Assembly: GCA_026826555.1 (NCBI GenBank)
Contig: JAKSZT010054304.1
Location: 33,496,919-33,560,918, forward strand
Direction: 5' to 3'
Length of the DNA: 64,000 nt
Source of the DNA: Tolypeutes matacus
Lineage: Eukaryota; Chordata; Mammalia; Cingulata; Chlamyphoridae
The notes beneath the pieces are model-generated. The model was given only the letters and a program-made list of their open reading frames with translations. It was not told the DNA's origin and did no database searches. Position 1 is the first letter of the stretch. Each line of letters starts with the position of its first letter. The translations under genes and the position numbers were made by a program. Of the stretch, positions 35,541 through 46,700 are shown piece after piece.

Positions 35541-36821
35541 AACCATAAATGCCTTATATGGTCAGGTTTTGGGAGATCAAGGAAAAGGCCAACTTCTCAG
35601 CTGCAGTAACTAGCTGCCCTCCTATAGCATGCTCTGTAAAGTGGAAGTGAGTCTAAAATCTTGTGAATTACAAGAGACTCATGCAGGGGCATTTGGCACT
35701 TAGTTCAGAGGCTTAGTGGCATTTTTAAAGTTCTCAATCAGACACTAGAGGGAATACTTGCAAAGTCCTGTCCAACATTTCCCAACTAAAAATGACCTGG
35801 GAAATATAGTGGGAAATAGTGAAAACTGCCCATAGACAAAGGGCAACTTTCAGTTTGTAATGATCACAGTGCAAAAGTCCAAGAACTGCTTCTAGAACCC
35901 CTTTAAAAATTGACTCAGGGGAGGTGGCAGAGTCACCACAAACTTAAAATCTAAGAATTCTGCCTGTCTTTTCAGCCTCTTGTTCTCCCACTATAGCCAG
36001 ACATACACAAGCTTTCACTTGTAAAATCAGAATTTCCTACCCCTGAAATAGTTCTAGCCTTGGAAAAGAGATATGCTATACCCTGCACAAGAAAGTCTTT
36101 AGTTCAGGCTTAAACCACATATGTACATAGCACTGTTATAGTCCTGTTTCTCAAACTTGATACCTAGATCAAGATACTTTGCTAAGCAGATATTTTGCCT
36201 GGATGTTTAAACTTCCATCTTTGTCTTAATCTTTAAGATCAGATTGGACTTTTATGATTTCCCAGACCAGCAGTGGCCTTTACCTTTTCCTCTGTTATTG
36301 ATCTTGCTGGATTTGACCTCAGATTTTTCAAATGATATTACATTTCTGATGATAAAAGGGTAGTCAACAGTGGTAAACGGATGGTTACAAGCAAGTGCAG
36401 AATTGAAGAGGGGAAAACCTTCCCTACTACCTTCCCTCTTTTTTCTCCATAATTCTGTTCTTGGTCCTCTAAGTAGCTTGATAGACCATCCTAAGGTATA
36501 TCCCCAATTGTTCCTTTGCTAGTCATTGTTCAAATAACCTTCTGGGTATGTATGCCACTAGAAACTCTCATCATTACCAATATATACCCAATTCAAAAAA
36601 AGTATGAAAGAATCTTAGGCTAAAAAGAGATTTGACATTCCAATTTGGAAAGCTTTTCAACAACTGATTTATTAGGTCCTTGAGATATATTGCATATAAT
36701 CACAAAAATAATCACTTTTTATGATTTTATGCCTGTGCTATCCTTCTCCAGAAGTAAGAAATGACATTTATTTCTCATACTTATCTTTTAAGGTCTGGAA
36801 GAAAAGATCCCTCTGTGTACT
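35541..36821. other. No recognised gene or repeat
   Basis: Nothing above background was seen. Confidence 0.4.
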
Positions 36822-36887
36822 GTGTTGAGTAGTGGCACCCAAAATTCATGTCCACCTATAACCTCAAAATGTGAACTTATATGGTGT
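36822..36887 (+). mobile_element. MaLR/MLT1-type LTR 5' fragment
   Basis: GTGTTGAGTAGTGGCACCCA, AAATTCATGTCCACC and then AAAATGTGAAC resemble the start of MLT1/MST LTRs. It is cut by LTR-A copy 3. Confidence 0.5.
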
Positions 36888-37412
36888 AGCAGTTTGATAT
36901 TATTGAAGAATTCCAAAAAGTAACATTGGATTATGTTTGTAAACTGGTCTTTTCCTCTGCCCATATTAGAGTGTTTTGGATTCAGAGTTTCACTTTTACT
37001 TGATTAAATAATCATTAAGGCTTTGATTAGGCCACATTAGTAGGACATTGCATCCCCACCCCCTTGGTGGATGGGGACTTACAGAGAAACCTTACTACAG
37101 AGAAGGGAGTTTGGAGTTTTAATACTGGAGCCCAGGGAAGTAAGCACACAGAGGAGCTTGGTCATGAGGAAGGAGAGAAGGACCTGGGAAAAGAGAAGAG
37201 CCATGCACCTGACCGTTCAAAGCTGGCCTTGTGGAGAGAGGTGAAGCCTAGAGAGCCTCATAGTCTACAGCTGACCTTGTGGAGGAAACAGAAGAGCTGA
37301 GCCTGGAGAGAAACAGAGCCCTGGGAAGAGAGGAAACCAAGAAGCTGGAACCCTGGCAAATGTCAGCAGCTGTCTTTTTCCAATATGTGGCAATGGACTT
37401 TGGTGAGGCAGT
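36888..37412 (+). mobile_element. LTR-A copy 3, 3'-truncated
   Basis: It starts TAGCAGTTTGATATT and follows copy 2 up to a GGACTTTGGTGAGGCAG point at about 37396-37411. The last part, with the AATAAA region, is missing. An L1 begins there, and the LTR end is not found after that L1. The junction carries a perfect hairpin (37397-37422). Confidence 0.72.
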
Positions 37413-37419
37413 TCACCAA

Positions 37420-38290
37420 AGTGATTTTGAGGGAAATCAAAAATTTCAAACAAATATCCTAAATCAATTCAAGGAGATGAAAGAAAATATGTATAAAAAT
37501 AAACTAATGCTGAATATAGAGCTAAAGGTTATTAAGAAGACAATTTATGAGCATAAAGAATAATTCAGATGTATAAAAAGAAACATAAAAAAAATTATGG
37601 TGAAGGAGATTAGAAATACACTGGAGGCAAACAACAGCAGATTTGAACTGGCAGAAGAAAGAATCAGCAAACTAGAAGACAGGGCAAATTGAAATAACAA
37701 GGTCACAAGAACCAATAGAAAAAAGAGTAGGAAAAATTTAGCAGAGTCTCAGAGACATGAGTGACAGCATGAAGCATACAAACATATGCATCATGATGTG
37801 TCAGAAGGAGAAGCGAAGGCAAATGGGGCAGAAAGAACATTTGAGGAAATAATGGCCAAAAATTTCCTGACTCTTTGAAAAGACATAAATATACATGTCC
37901 AAGAAGGGCAAAGTACTTCAAAAAAATAAAAAAGCACTAATAGATCTACACTGAGACACATGCTAATCAGATTGTCAAATGCCAAGAATAAAGAAAGAAT
38001 CCTGAATGCAGCAAGGGAAAAGCAAATAATCACATACAAGGGATCCTCAATAAGACTAAGTGCCAACTTCTCATCTTGAACCATGGATATATTTAAGGTA
38101 CTCAAAGAGAAAAACTGCCAGCCAAAAATTCTTTATTCAGTAAAACTGTCCTTCAAAATTGAGGGGAAATTTAAATATTCACAGATAAACAGAAACTAAG
38201 AGAGTTTGTCAACAAAAGACCAGCCCTACAAGAATTACTAAAGAGAGTTCTTCAAATTGAAAGGAAAAGACAGGAGAAAGTAACTTGAGG
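37420..38290 (+). pseudogene. L1 ORF1 (L1-4), N-terminally truncated
   Basis: The frame 37279-37563 spans the LTR-A to L1 joint; its last 45 codons are the ORF1 coiled-coil start (NQFKEMKENMYKNK). The rest continues with stops and frameshifts: a coiled coil near 37620-37690, an RRM-like region near 37780-37920, and a C-terminal domain near 38030-38230 (LSANFSS, then the KLSFK region). Confidence 0.82.
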
Positions 38291-38742
38291 TAGTGTGACT
38301 AAGTGAATATCTTCAGTATAGGTAACTAAAATGGTAAATGCAACACCCAATAGTACTGTATCATCAATATTTTACTCTTTAATTCCTATAATAGTTAGAA
38401 TACAACTGAACCAGAAAATTCATATGTCTTAATAATGAACATACCAAATATAAAAAGGTAAGTGGGACAAAAACAATATAAAGAGAGGAAATGAAGGGAT
38501 TTGGAAGCAGAGAACATGTATGCTATTGAACCTAAATTGGTATGTTTTCAAAGGAGTAGGATATAGACATTGGTTGTGTAATACAAACTCCAGGTAATTA
38601 CAATGAAAGTATTGAAAAAATACAGAGAAATGGAAATGAGAAAGGAATTAGACAAATACATCATAAAAGATCAACTATACAAAAAAGGAGGCTACAATAC
38701 AGGAAAAGAGAGATGAAAAAGATATGGCATATAAAAAACAAA

Positions 38743-38849
38743 ATGGCTGAAGAAAGTACTACCTATACAATAACACTGAATATTAATGGATTAAACCCTC
38801 CAATCAAAACACACAGATTAGCTAAATTGACTTTTTTTAAAAAGCATGG
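38743..38849 (+). pseudogene. L1 ORF2 start (L1-4), continued at 48590
   Basis: The ATG at 38743 opens MAEESTTYTITLNINGLNPP, the endonuclease N-terminus with its Asn-containing LNING motif. After about 35 codons it is interrupted by the insertion of L1-5 at the AAAAAGCATG site. Confidence 0.85.
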
Positions 38850-39674
38850 AGAGGAGGTAATATGGCATCAGTTTAAGTGGGCACTCACCATCTCTCTCAC
38901 AAAGGATGACTGACTGGGTAGAGGATCCTGCCAGGTGAACTGTTCTGGGAGCCCATGGAGCAGGAGCCTTTGGGGCATCAATCTGGAGGGAGCTGGACAG
39001 GGACATAGATTGCTCAAGATAAAACTGTGAGTTTTTATTCCCATTCCTAGAAAACACGCACAGCTAAGCCCCACCCTCAGGGCAAGGGACCAGGGTGAGC
39101 CCTGACTCCTGCCGGCTACCCAGCAAGAGGGAGCATACTCTGAGAGTGGGAAGGTTCCGGCAAGAGGTGGAGAGGGGTTTCCTTTCTGTGGATTTGGTCG
39201 CCTGGACGCCCTTTGAGCTTTGGGGAGCATACCGGCCGGCTTGAAGCGGCACCAGGCAGAGGGGAGAGGTGAATCTGCTGAGGAAGCCTAATTTACCTAA
39301 CCACCCTGGGATACAGAAGCTTGGCCTGAGAGAGGGCAGAGTCAGCCAATTAAATAGTTCAATGCTGAGGACTTTCAGAATTTCAACTCCTCTAAGGGAG
39401 TCAGGCAGTGGGAAGTGCTTAATAAGTTTCCAAGAGCCTGTCTGGGGTCCCCTGGGAAGAGGGAGTGGTCCAGAAGAGCCTTGAAAATCATTTTGGTGCA
39501 ATATACTCAGTCATCAGGGTCCCATTTGAATTTCAAAAGCAAACAAAACCTGACTAGGAGAGTTGAGGGGGTATCTGTTCATACAACCTGCTGAAATCTG
39601 CTGCCCAAGGAGAGTAAAACCTGCCTGGGGGAAAGTGACTGAATAGCTTTCTGAAGAGCTAACTGACCCAATTA

Positions 39675-39871
39675 GAAAAGTAGCTCAGTGGAGGAATTTC
39701 TGCCTTGAATATATGAGGTCCCTAGTTCGATTCCTGGCTCCTCTAAGAGTAGTGACCCACTGGGATATCTAACATCCAGCTGATACCATAGGACAGGGAA
39801 AACATAGACATTATTTTTGTACTAGCTTCTTTTGGGTCCCTTATTTTTCAAAAAAAAAAAAAAAAAAAAAA
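39675..39871 (+). mobile_element. tRNA-Ala-like SINE inside the L1-5 5'UTR
   Basis: An exact A-box TAGCTCAGTGG (39681-39691) and a near-exact B-box AGTTCGATTCC (39724-39734) are correctly spaced for a type 2 Pol III promoter. An A-run at 39850-39871 ends the unit. No clean flanking duplication was seen, so it may be either a SINE insertion or a fixed part of this L1 5'UTR. It does not fold as a full tRNA, so it is not a tRNA gene. Confidence 0.6.
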
Positions 39872-40059
39872 GATTACATAAAAAAAATTAACTTAGTTTA
39901 CTCACTAAAACCCATCTCAAAACCTGCAGAGAGAAGTCTGCAGGGTATTTGATTGGGGAATACAGGCAGCCTGAGAGGCTCCACAAGGGCGCAAGAAGGA
40001 GCGCTGTTCCTCCTTAGCTTTGTTTGACTACTTGCTAGTGTGTTTTTTGGGGTTATTCT

Positions 40060-40560
40060 TTGTGTTTTTTAGTTTTTACTTTTTTGGGGTTTTTTATTTT
40101 GTTTTGTTTCTTATTATTTTTTCCTCTCTCCTCACCCGCCCCCTCCCCCCATTTCTTTCAAATTAGGTGCTGCTAGCTTGTTTCTTCTTTGCTGTGCTTC
40201 TTCTTGATTTCCCATTTTCTGTGTATACTGATTTTGTCTACGAATGCTATCTCTTTTCCTTCTTTCATATTTCTATCTTCTGCTTTCTGTTGTGGTTCTT
40301 ACATTCCACCTTTTTTTATTAGTCCTCAACTTTACCGGTTTCGATTTATATCTTGTCTATTCTGTTTTCTTTTTTTATTATTTTATTAACCTTTTCTTTC
40401 TGTCCTTTCTTTTATCTTTCTCTCTTTCCTCATCATTTTGGCCTTTTAAATCATTCTATATATTTTTCTCTGTTTGGTTTCCCATTTCATTGTAGGTACT
40501 CCACTTTTTTATTCCTATTACTCTACACTGCTTACATGAGTTAAATATTCATTTTACTAA
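40060..40560 (+). repeat. Pyrimidine-rich part of the L1-5 5'UTR
   Basis: About 500 bases are dominated by T and C on the plus strand, just before ORF1. The other L1 5'UTRs in the window lack this. Overlapping small frames here encode only hydrophobic low-complexity runs and are rejected. Confidence 0.7.
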
Positions 40561-40854
40561 GTCTTATATGGCCCCTCTTCAACTTTTATTATTATTACTA
40601 TTATCCTTTTTCTTTTCTTACCTCTTTTGATTTCTCTGGCCCTAATCTTTTCTTCTGAGGAAACATAGAAAACAGCAAGGAAATAGAAAAAGAAGAACAA
40701 AGTGTCAAAGGGAAAACTTAACACACACACAAACCAGCAGCTAAACAAAACTCTAGAGCAGAGAGAGAAGCTAATCAACTGAATAAACCCATCAAGATAA
40801 ATGATGACCAGAGGGCAACAAAAAATTATAAACCATACTAAGAAACAGGAAGAC

Positions 40855-41883
40855 ATGGACCAATCCAATGAACAAACTAAAAGCCAGGAAGTGATGCAGA
40901 ACATTAAAGAACTAAGCAAAGCTGTCCAAATATCATGGACCAACTTAATGAACTGAACGAAGAGATTAATGATATTAAGAAGACATCATTTTACAAATGT
41001 TTGTATGTATTGTGAGAATTTTGATTTTTACCCAAAATAAAAAATAAAAAATAAAAAATAAAAAAAAAATTAAAAAAAATAAAAAAAGAAGACACTGGGA
41101 AAACATACTGAAGAAATTGTGAACATACATAAAAAGATAACAAATATGATGGTGATCAATGGCAAAATGCAAGAAATGAAAAAGATGCTGGATTCACATA
41201 ACAGCAGATTTGAACAGGCAGAAGAAAGAATTAGTGATGTGGAAGACAGTACATCTGAAATCAAATAGGTAGTAAAACAGATAGATAAAAAGATAGAAAA
41301 AATCCAGCAGGGATTTAGGGATTTAAACGACAACACAAAATGCACAAATATATGCATTATAGGCATCCCAGAGGGAGAAGAGAAGGGAAAGGGAACAGAG
41401 GAGAGTTGAAGGAAATAATGGCTGAAAATTTCCCAACCCTATTGAGGGAGATGGATGTACATGTCCAGGAAGCACAGCATACCCCAAACAGTATAAATCC
41501 TAACAGGCTTACCCAAAACACATACTTTCAAAATGTCCAATGCTAAAGACAAAGAGAAAATACTCAAGGCATTAAGAGAAAAGAGAACCATAACGTACGA
41601 GGGAAGCTCAATAAGATTAAGTGCTGATTTCTCATCTGAAACCATGTAGGTAAGAAGACAGTGGTATGACATAGTCAAGGTACTCAAAGAAAAAAACTTC
41701 CAGCCACAAATTCTCTATCCAGCAAGGCTGGCATTCAAAAATGATGGAGAGTTCAAAATATCCACAGATAAACAGAAATTAAGAGAGTATGCCAATAAGA
41801 AACATGCCCTTCAAGAAATACTAAAGGAAGTTCTACAGGTTGAAAGGAAAAAACATGAGATAGAGAGTTGGAGGACAGTGTAA
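40855..41883 (+). pseudogene. L1 ORF1 (L1-5)
   Basis: The start at 40855 reads MDQSNEQTKSQEV. A coiled coil follows to about 41250, with SRFEQAEERISDVEDSTSEIK. A stop replaces the next codon. The RRM region (GIPEGEEKGKG near 41370) is intact locally, and the C-terminal domain (ITYEGSSIRLSADFSSETM near 41590-41645) is recognisable; translation ends at the TAA at 41881. Damage consists of a 100-bp insert (40987-41085), one early frameshift, a stop and two small indels. Confidence 0.88.
40987..41085 (+). mobile_element. Mini retro-insert in L1-5 ORF1
   Basis: About 100 bp lies between AAGAAGACAT (40977-40986) and AAGAAGACAC (41086-41095). It contains TACCCAAAATAAA followed by an A-rich (AAATAAAAAA)n tail, so it looks like a very short, 5'-truncated poly-adenylated cDNA. 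Removing it restores the ORF1 sequence order seen in the other L1s. The source RNA is unknown. Confidence 0.7.
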
Positions 41884-41949
41884 GAACAACTAAAAAAGAC
41901 AAAAAGAGAAATAAAAATAATATAGGACATACATAAACCCAAAGAAAAT

Positions 41950-44900
41950 ATGGTTCATGTAAGAAATTCCTTGAGAATCATAACACTGAATGTTAATGTA
42001 TTAAACTCACCAGTCAAGAGGCACGGATTGGCAGAATGGATAAGGAAATATGACTCATCTATATGTTGCCTACAAGAAACCCACCTTAGACCCAGGGATT
42101 CAAGGAGGCTGAAAGTGAATGGCTGGAAAACAATTTTACAAGCAAACAACAACCAAGACTGCAGGAGAAGCTTTACTAGTATTGGACAAAATAGACTTTA
42201 AATGCAAAACTATTGTAAGAGATAAAGATGGACACTATACATTAGTAAAAGGGATAATCTTTCAAGAAGAAAGAACAATCATAAACATTTATGCACTTAA
42301 TCAGGGCGCCTCAAAATACATGAGGCAAATACTGGAAAGACTAGGTGGAGACATAAATGCCACAACAATTATAGTGTGGGACTTTAATACACCATTATCA
42401 CCGTAAGACAGAACATCTCAACAGAGAATCAATAAAGAAACAAAGACTCTGAATATTACATTAGAGGATCTGGTACACCCAAATACAGCAGGATATACAT
42501 TCTTCTCAAGTGCACATGGATCATACTCCAAGACAGACCACATGCTAGGCTACAGAACAACTCTCAATGAATTCAGAAAGATTGAGATTATACAAAGTTA
42601 TTTCTCTGACCACAATGGAATGAAATTGGAAATCACTAAGGACCAGAGAACCAGATTAGGCCCAAAGATAAGGAAATTGAACAACACACTCTTCGACAAA
42701 CAGTGGGTCAAGGAGGAAATCTCAAAAGAAATCAGTAACTACCTTGAAACTAATGAAAATGACAACACAACATATCAAAACCTATAGGATGCAACCAAAG
42801 TTGTACTGAGAGGGAAATTTATAGCCTTAAATGCATATATCAAAAAAGAAGAAAGAGCTAAAATTGAAGGCTGAATTGCACACCTGGGGGAATTGGAAAA
42901 ACAACAACAAACTAACCCCAAGGAAGTAGAAAGAAGGAAATAACAAAAATTAGAGCAGAAGTAAATGAAATAGAAAATAAGAAAGCACTAGAAAAAAAGT
43001 AACAAAACCAAAAGCTGGTTCTTTGAGAAGATAAATAAAATTGACAAACCCTTATCCAGACTAACAAATGAAAAGAGAGAGCAGATGCAAATACACAAAA
43101 TAAGAAATGAGAAAGGGGATATCACCACTGACTCCACAGAAATAAAGAGTATCATAAGAGTATACTTTGAAAGATTACATGCCAACAAGAATGATAATCT
43201 AGAGGAAATGTACAAATTCCTAGAAACTCACAAGCAGCCTACATTGACAAAAGGAGAAATTGATGAACTCAACAGTCCAATTACAAGTAAAGAGATAGAC
43301 TCAGTCATCAAAAACTTCCCAACTAAGAAGAGCCCAGGACCAGATGGCTTCACAGGTGAATTCTGCCAAACATTCCAGAAAGAGCTAACACCAATCCACT
43401 TAAGCTCTTCCAAAAAATAGAAGTAGAAGGAACATTGCCAAACTCATTCTATGATGCCAACATTACCCTAATATCAAAGCCAAACAAAGATGCCACAAGA
43501 AAGGAAAATTACAGACCAATCTCTCTAATGAACCTAGATGCTAAAATCCTCAACAAAATACTTGCTAATCTCATTCAACAACATATCAAATGAATTATAC
43601 ATCATGACCAAATGGGTTTCATTCCGGGTATGCAAGGATGGTTCAATATAAGAAGATCAATCAATGTAATACACCACTTAAACAGATTGAAAAAAAAATC
43701 ACATGATCATCTCTATAGATGTAGAAAAAGCACTTGACAAAATACAACACTTTTTCCTGATAAAAACACTGCAAAAGATAGGAATAGAAGGAAACTTTCT
43801 GATTATGATAAAGGACATATATGAAAAACCCACAGCTAACATCATCTGCAATGGTGAAATCCTAAAAGTTTTCCCTCTAAGATCAGGAACAAGACAAGGA
43901 TGCCCACTATCACCACTCTATTTAACTTGTCTTAGAAGTATTTGCTCGAGCACTGAGGCAAGAAAAAGATATAAAGGGCATCCAAATTGGAAAGGAAGAA
44001 GTAAAAATTTCACTATATGCAGATGACATGATCCTATACAAGAAAGCCCTGAGAAATCTACAACAAAGCTTCTAGAACTTATAAAGGAGTTCAGTAAAGT
44101 CGCAGGCTATAAAATCAATGCTCAAAAATAAGTAGCATTTCTGTACACAAATAATGAGCAATCTGAGGAGGAAATCAAGAAAAAAATACCATTTACAATA
44201 GTAACTAAAAGAATCAAATACCTAGGAATAAATTTAACTAAAGATGTAAAGGACTTATATACAGAAAACTACACAACACTATTAAAGGTAATCAAAGAAG
44301 ACTTAAATAAATGGAAGAATATTCCCTGTTCATGTCTAGACATCATCTAGACATCTATCCTACCCAAGCTAATCTACAGATTTAATGCAATCCCAATAAA
44401 AATCAACACTGTATTTTTCAATGTATTGGAAAATTAACTACAAAAATTTATTTGGAAGGGTAAGAGGCCCCAAATCACCAAAGACATATTGAAAAAGAAA
44501 AATTAAGTTGGAGGTATCACACTACCTGACTTTAAAACATACTGCACAGCTACCGTGGTCAAGGAAGGATAGGCATATTAATCAATGGAACCGAATTGAG
44601 AGTTCAGATACAGATTCTCGCATATACAGTCATCTGATGTTCAATAAGGCCACCAAGCCCACTCATTTGGGAGAGAATGGCCTCTTCAACAAATGGTGCT
44701 TGAAGAACTGGATATCCATATCCAAAAGAATGAGAGAGGAACACCTTCTCACACCTTACACAAAAATCAACTCAAGATGGATCAAAGATCTAAATATAAG
44801 AGTCAAGGTCATAAAGGACCTTGAAAGATAATGTAGGGAAGCATCTCCAGGACCTTGTAACAGGAATTGATTTCATGAACTTCACACACAAAGCACAAGC

Positions 44901-45700
44901 AGCAAAAGAAAAAATAGATAAATGGGATCTTCTCAAAATCAAAAACTTCTGCACCTCACAGGACATTAAAAGGCAGCCTACCCAATGGGAGAAAATATTT
45001 GGCAACCATATATCTGATATGAGCCTAATATTCTGCATATATAAAGAAATCCTACACCTCAAAATAAAAAGACAACAACCCATTTAAAAAATGGGCAAGT
45101 GACCTGAAATGACACTTCTCCAAGAAAGAAATACAAATGGCTAAAAAGCACATGAAAAGATGCCCAACATCACTAGCTATTAAGGAAATGCAAATCAAAA
45201 CTACTATGGTATACCATCTTACACCCATTAGAATGGCAGCTATTAAAAAAAACAGCAGACTATAAGTGTTGAAGATGATGTGGAGGAATGGGAACCCTCA
45301 TCCACTGCTGATGTAATTGTAGAATGGTCCAGCCAGTATGGAGGACAGTTTGGCAGTTCCTCAAAAAGCTAACTATAGAACTTCCATATGATCTAGCAAT
45401 TCCACTGCTGGGTATATACCCTGTAGAATTGAAAACAAAGACACGAACAGATATATGCACACCAATGTTCATAGTGGCATTGTTCACTATTGCCAAAATT
45501 TGGAATCAACCCAGGTGCCCATCAACAGATGAATGGATAAACAAAATGGGGTACATAATACAATGGAATATTACTCAGCTGTAAGAAGAAGGAATAAAGT
45601 ACTCACACACGGGATAACATGGATTAACCTTGAAGACCTTATGTTCAGTGAAGCAAGCCAGGCATTGAAGGATGAACAGTACATGACCTCACTGATATGA
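41950..45700 (+). pseudogene. L1 ORF2 (L1-5), broken
   Basis: The start at 41950 opens MVHVRNSLRIITLNVNVLNS. Endonuclease motifs are visible: LQETH (about 42070), WDFNTPLS (about 42377, Gly replaced by Trp), KTDHMLGY (about 42530) and SDHNG (about 42605). RT begins near 43085-43420 ([12 protein letters not shown]) and the catalytic loop is YADD at 44016-44027. C-terminal pieces follow to the stop at 45698-45700 after MTSLI. There are several frameshifts but long frames remain, so decay is moderate. Length from start to stop (3.75 kb) is normal for L1. Confidence 0.92.
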
Positions 45701-46700
45701 ATTAAAGAAATTGAGCAGTCTCAGAGAGCTATTGTCTGTAAGATAGATTTACAAGAAATAGAAAGAGAAGTGAAGGTTGTGAGTCATCACCCATACGGAC
45801 ATAATCTATGGTAAAGTGATAGAGTGTAGCTTCGTATTGAAGGGATAGGGCAGGAGGGTAGTGATATTACTAGGTTGAGTGGTGCAGGGTTGACAGGTGG
45901 ACAGATTGGGAAGGGCGAGTTAGAAGGTCCAGGATACTGGGGGGAGGGTTAGGAGAGGAGCCAGGTGAACACTGGGGATTTGTGGGTATGAGGTTGAAAG
46001 TACAGAGGTGGGAATGCTCTTATGGCAATATGACAAGGAAAGGTCACTGGTTTAGGGTGTTGGTTGGGGGAGCATTAGGGGCAATGCACACTTGGAGCAG
46101 GCTTTTAGGGAGTGTGTGAGTCATCATTCTGTCATAATGTGTTGTATCAGTGGGTGGAGACCCACATAATGAACGAGAAGGAGTTGGACTCCCATCTTTG
46201 GGAGGACCGATTTATTCAGAAATAGACAGGTGGGAGTCTCTCAAGAGTAAGGGCGGTTCCTAATAAAGGAGGACAAACCAGTGTATCAAGACCTCTTGTT
46301 GCATGTAACTATGACTCTTGTCATCCAACGAGTCAAGCAGGGGGTCATCGTGGGCACTTGGAGGATGGGGTTGCAGGAATAGAATAGATCAAACAGGGGG
46401 TATTTAGTGGTCAGTGGAAATGTTCTTCATTACCATACAATGATGGACACAGGACATGGTAAATATCAACATTTATAAAAATGTATGATCTAAAATGTAA
46501 ACCATAGTGTAAACCATTGACAATGTTTAGTAGCTATGTTTCACTATTTGTATATCAGTTATAACAATGCTACCATCCACATATAAAAAGGTATTAATAT
46601 GGGTAGGAGGAAAGAGGGGCGATATTGGATATATGAGAGTCTCCTGTATTCTCTGTGTGACTGTGCTGTGACCTAAAACTTCTTTGAAAACAAAATGAAA
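45701..46700 (+). mobile_element. L1-5 proximal 3'UTR with G-rich segment
   Basis: It holds G-runs at 45842-45857 (GGGATAGGGCAGGAGGG) and 45939-45948 (GGGGGGAGGG), a pattern that can form a G-quadruplex. Such G-rich tracts are known in L1 3'UTRs of primates and rodents. It closes with the usual L1 ending TGACCTAAAACTTCTTTGAA near 46671-46690. Confidence 0.65.

Larger units (their letters stand above)
37413..38849 (+). mobile_element. 5'-truncated L1 (L1-4), first segment
   Basis: It begins inside ORF1 and runs through the inter-ORF spacer into the first 35 or so codons of ORF2. It is then cut by L1-5. Sequence from 48590 continues the same ORF2 without loss, so 37413-38849 and 48590-51018 are one element. 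The element's own 5' end is missing. Confidence 0.88.

Noticed and set aside
35738..35752. Second CTCF-like site (ACACTAGAGGGAA)
   Set aside because: The first and last core positions do not fit; weaker than the 3065 site.
39675..39752. Possible functional tRNA gene
   Set aside because: A- and B-boxes are good, but acceptor and anticodon stems do not pair and an A-tail follows, as in a SINE.
40189..40544. Overlapping hydrophobic small frames that look like membrane proteins
   Set aside because: They arise from a T- and C-rich stretch of an L1 5'UTR; T-rich DNA encodes Phe, Leu and Ser in any frame.
38850..45700. L1-5 as a currently active L1
   Set aside because: ORF1 has an insert, a frameshift and stops, and ORF2 has several frameshifts, so no functional proteins can be made.
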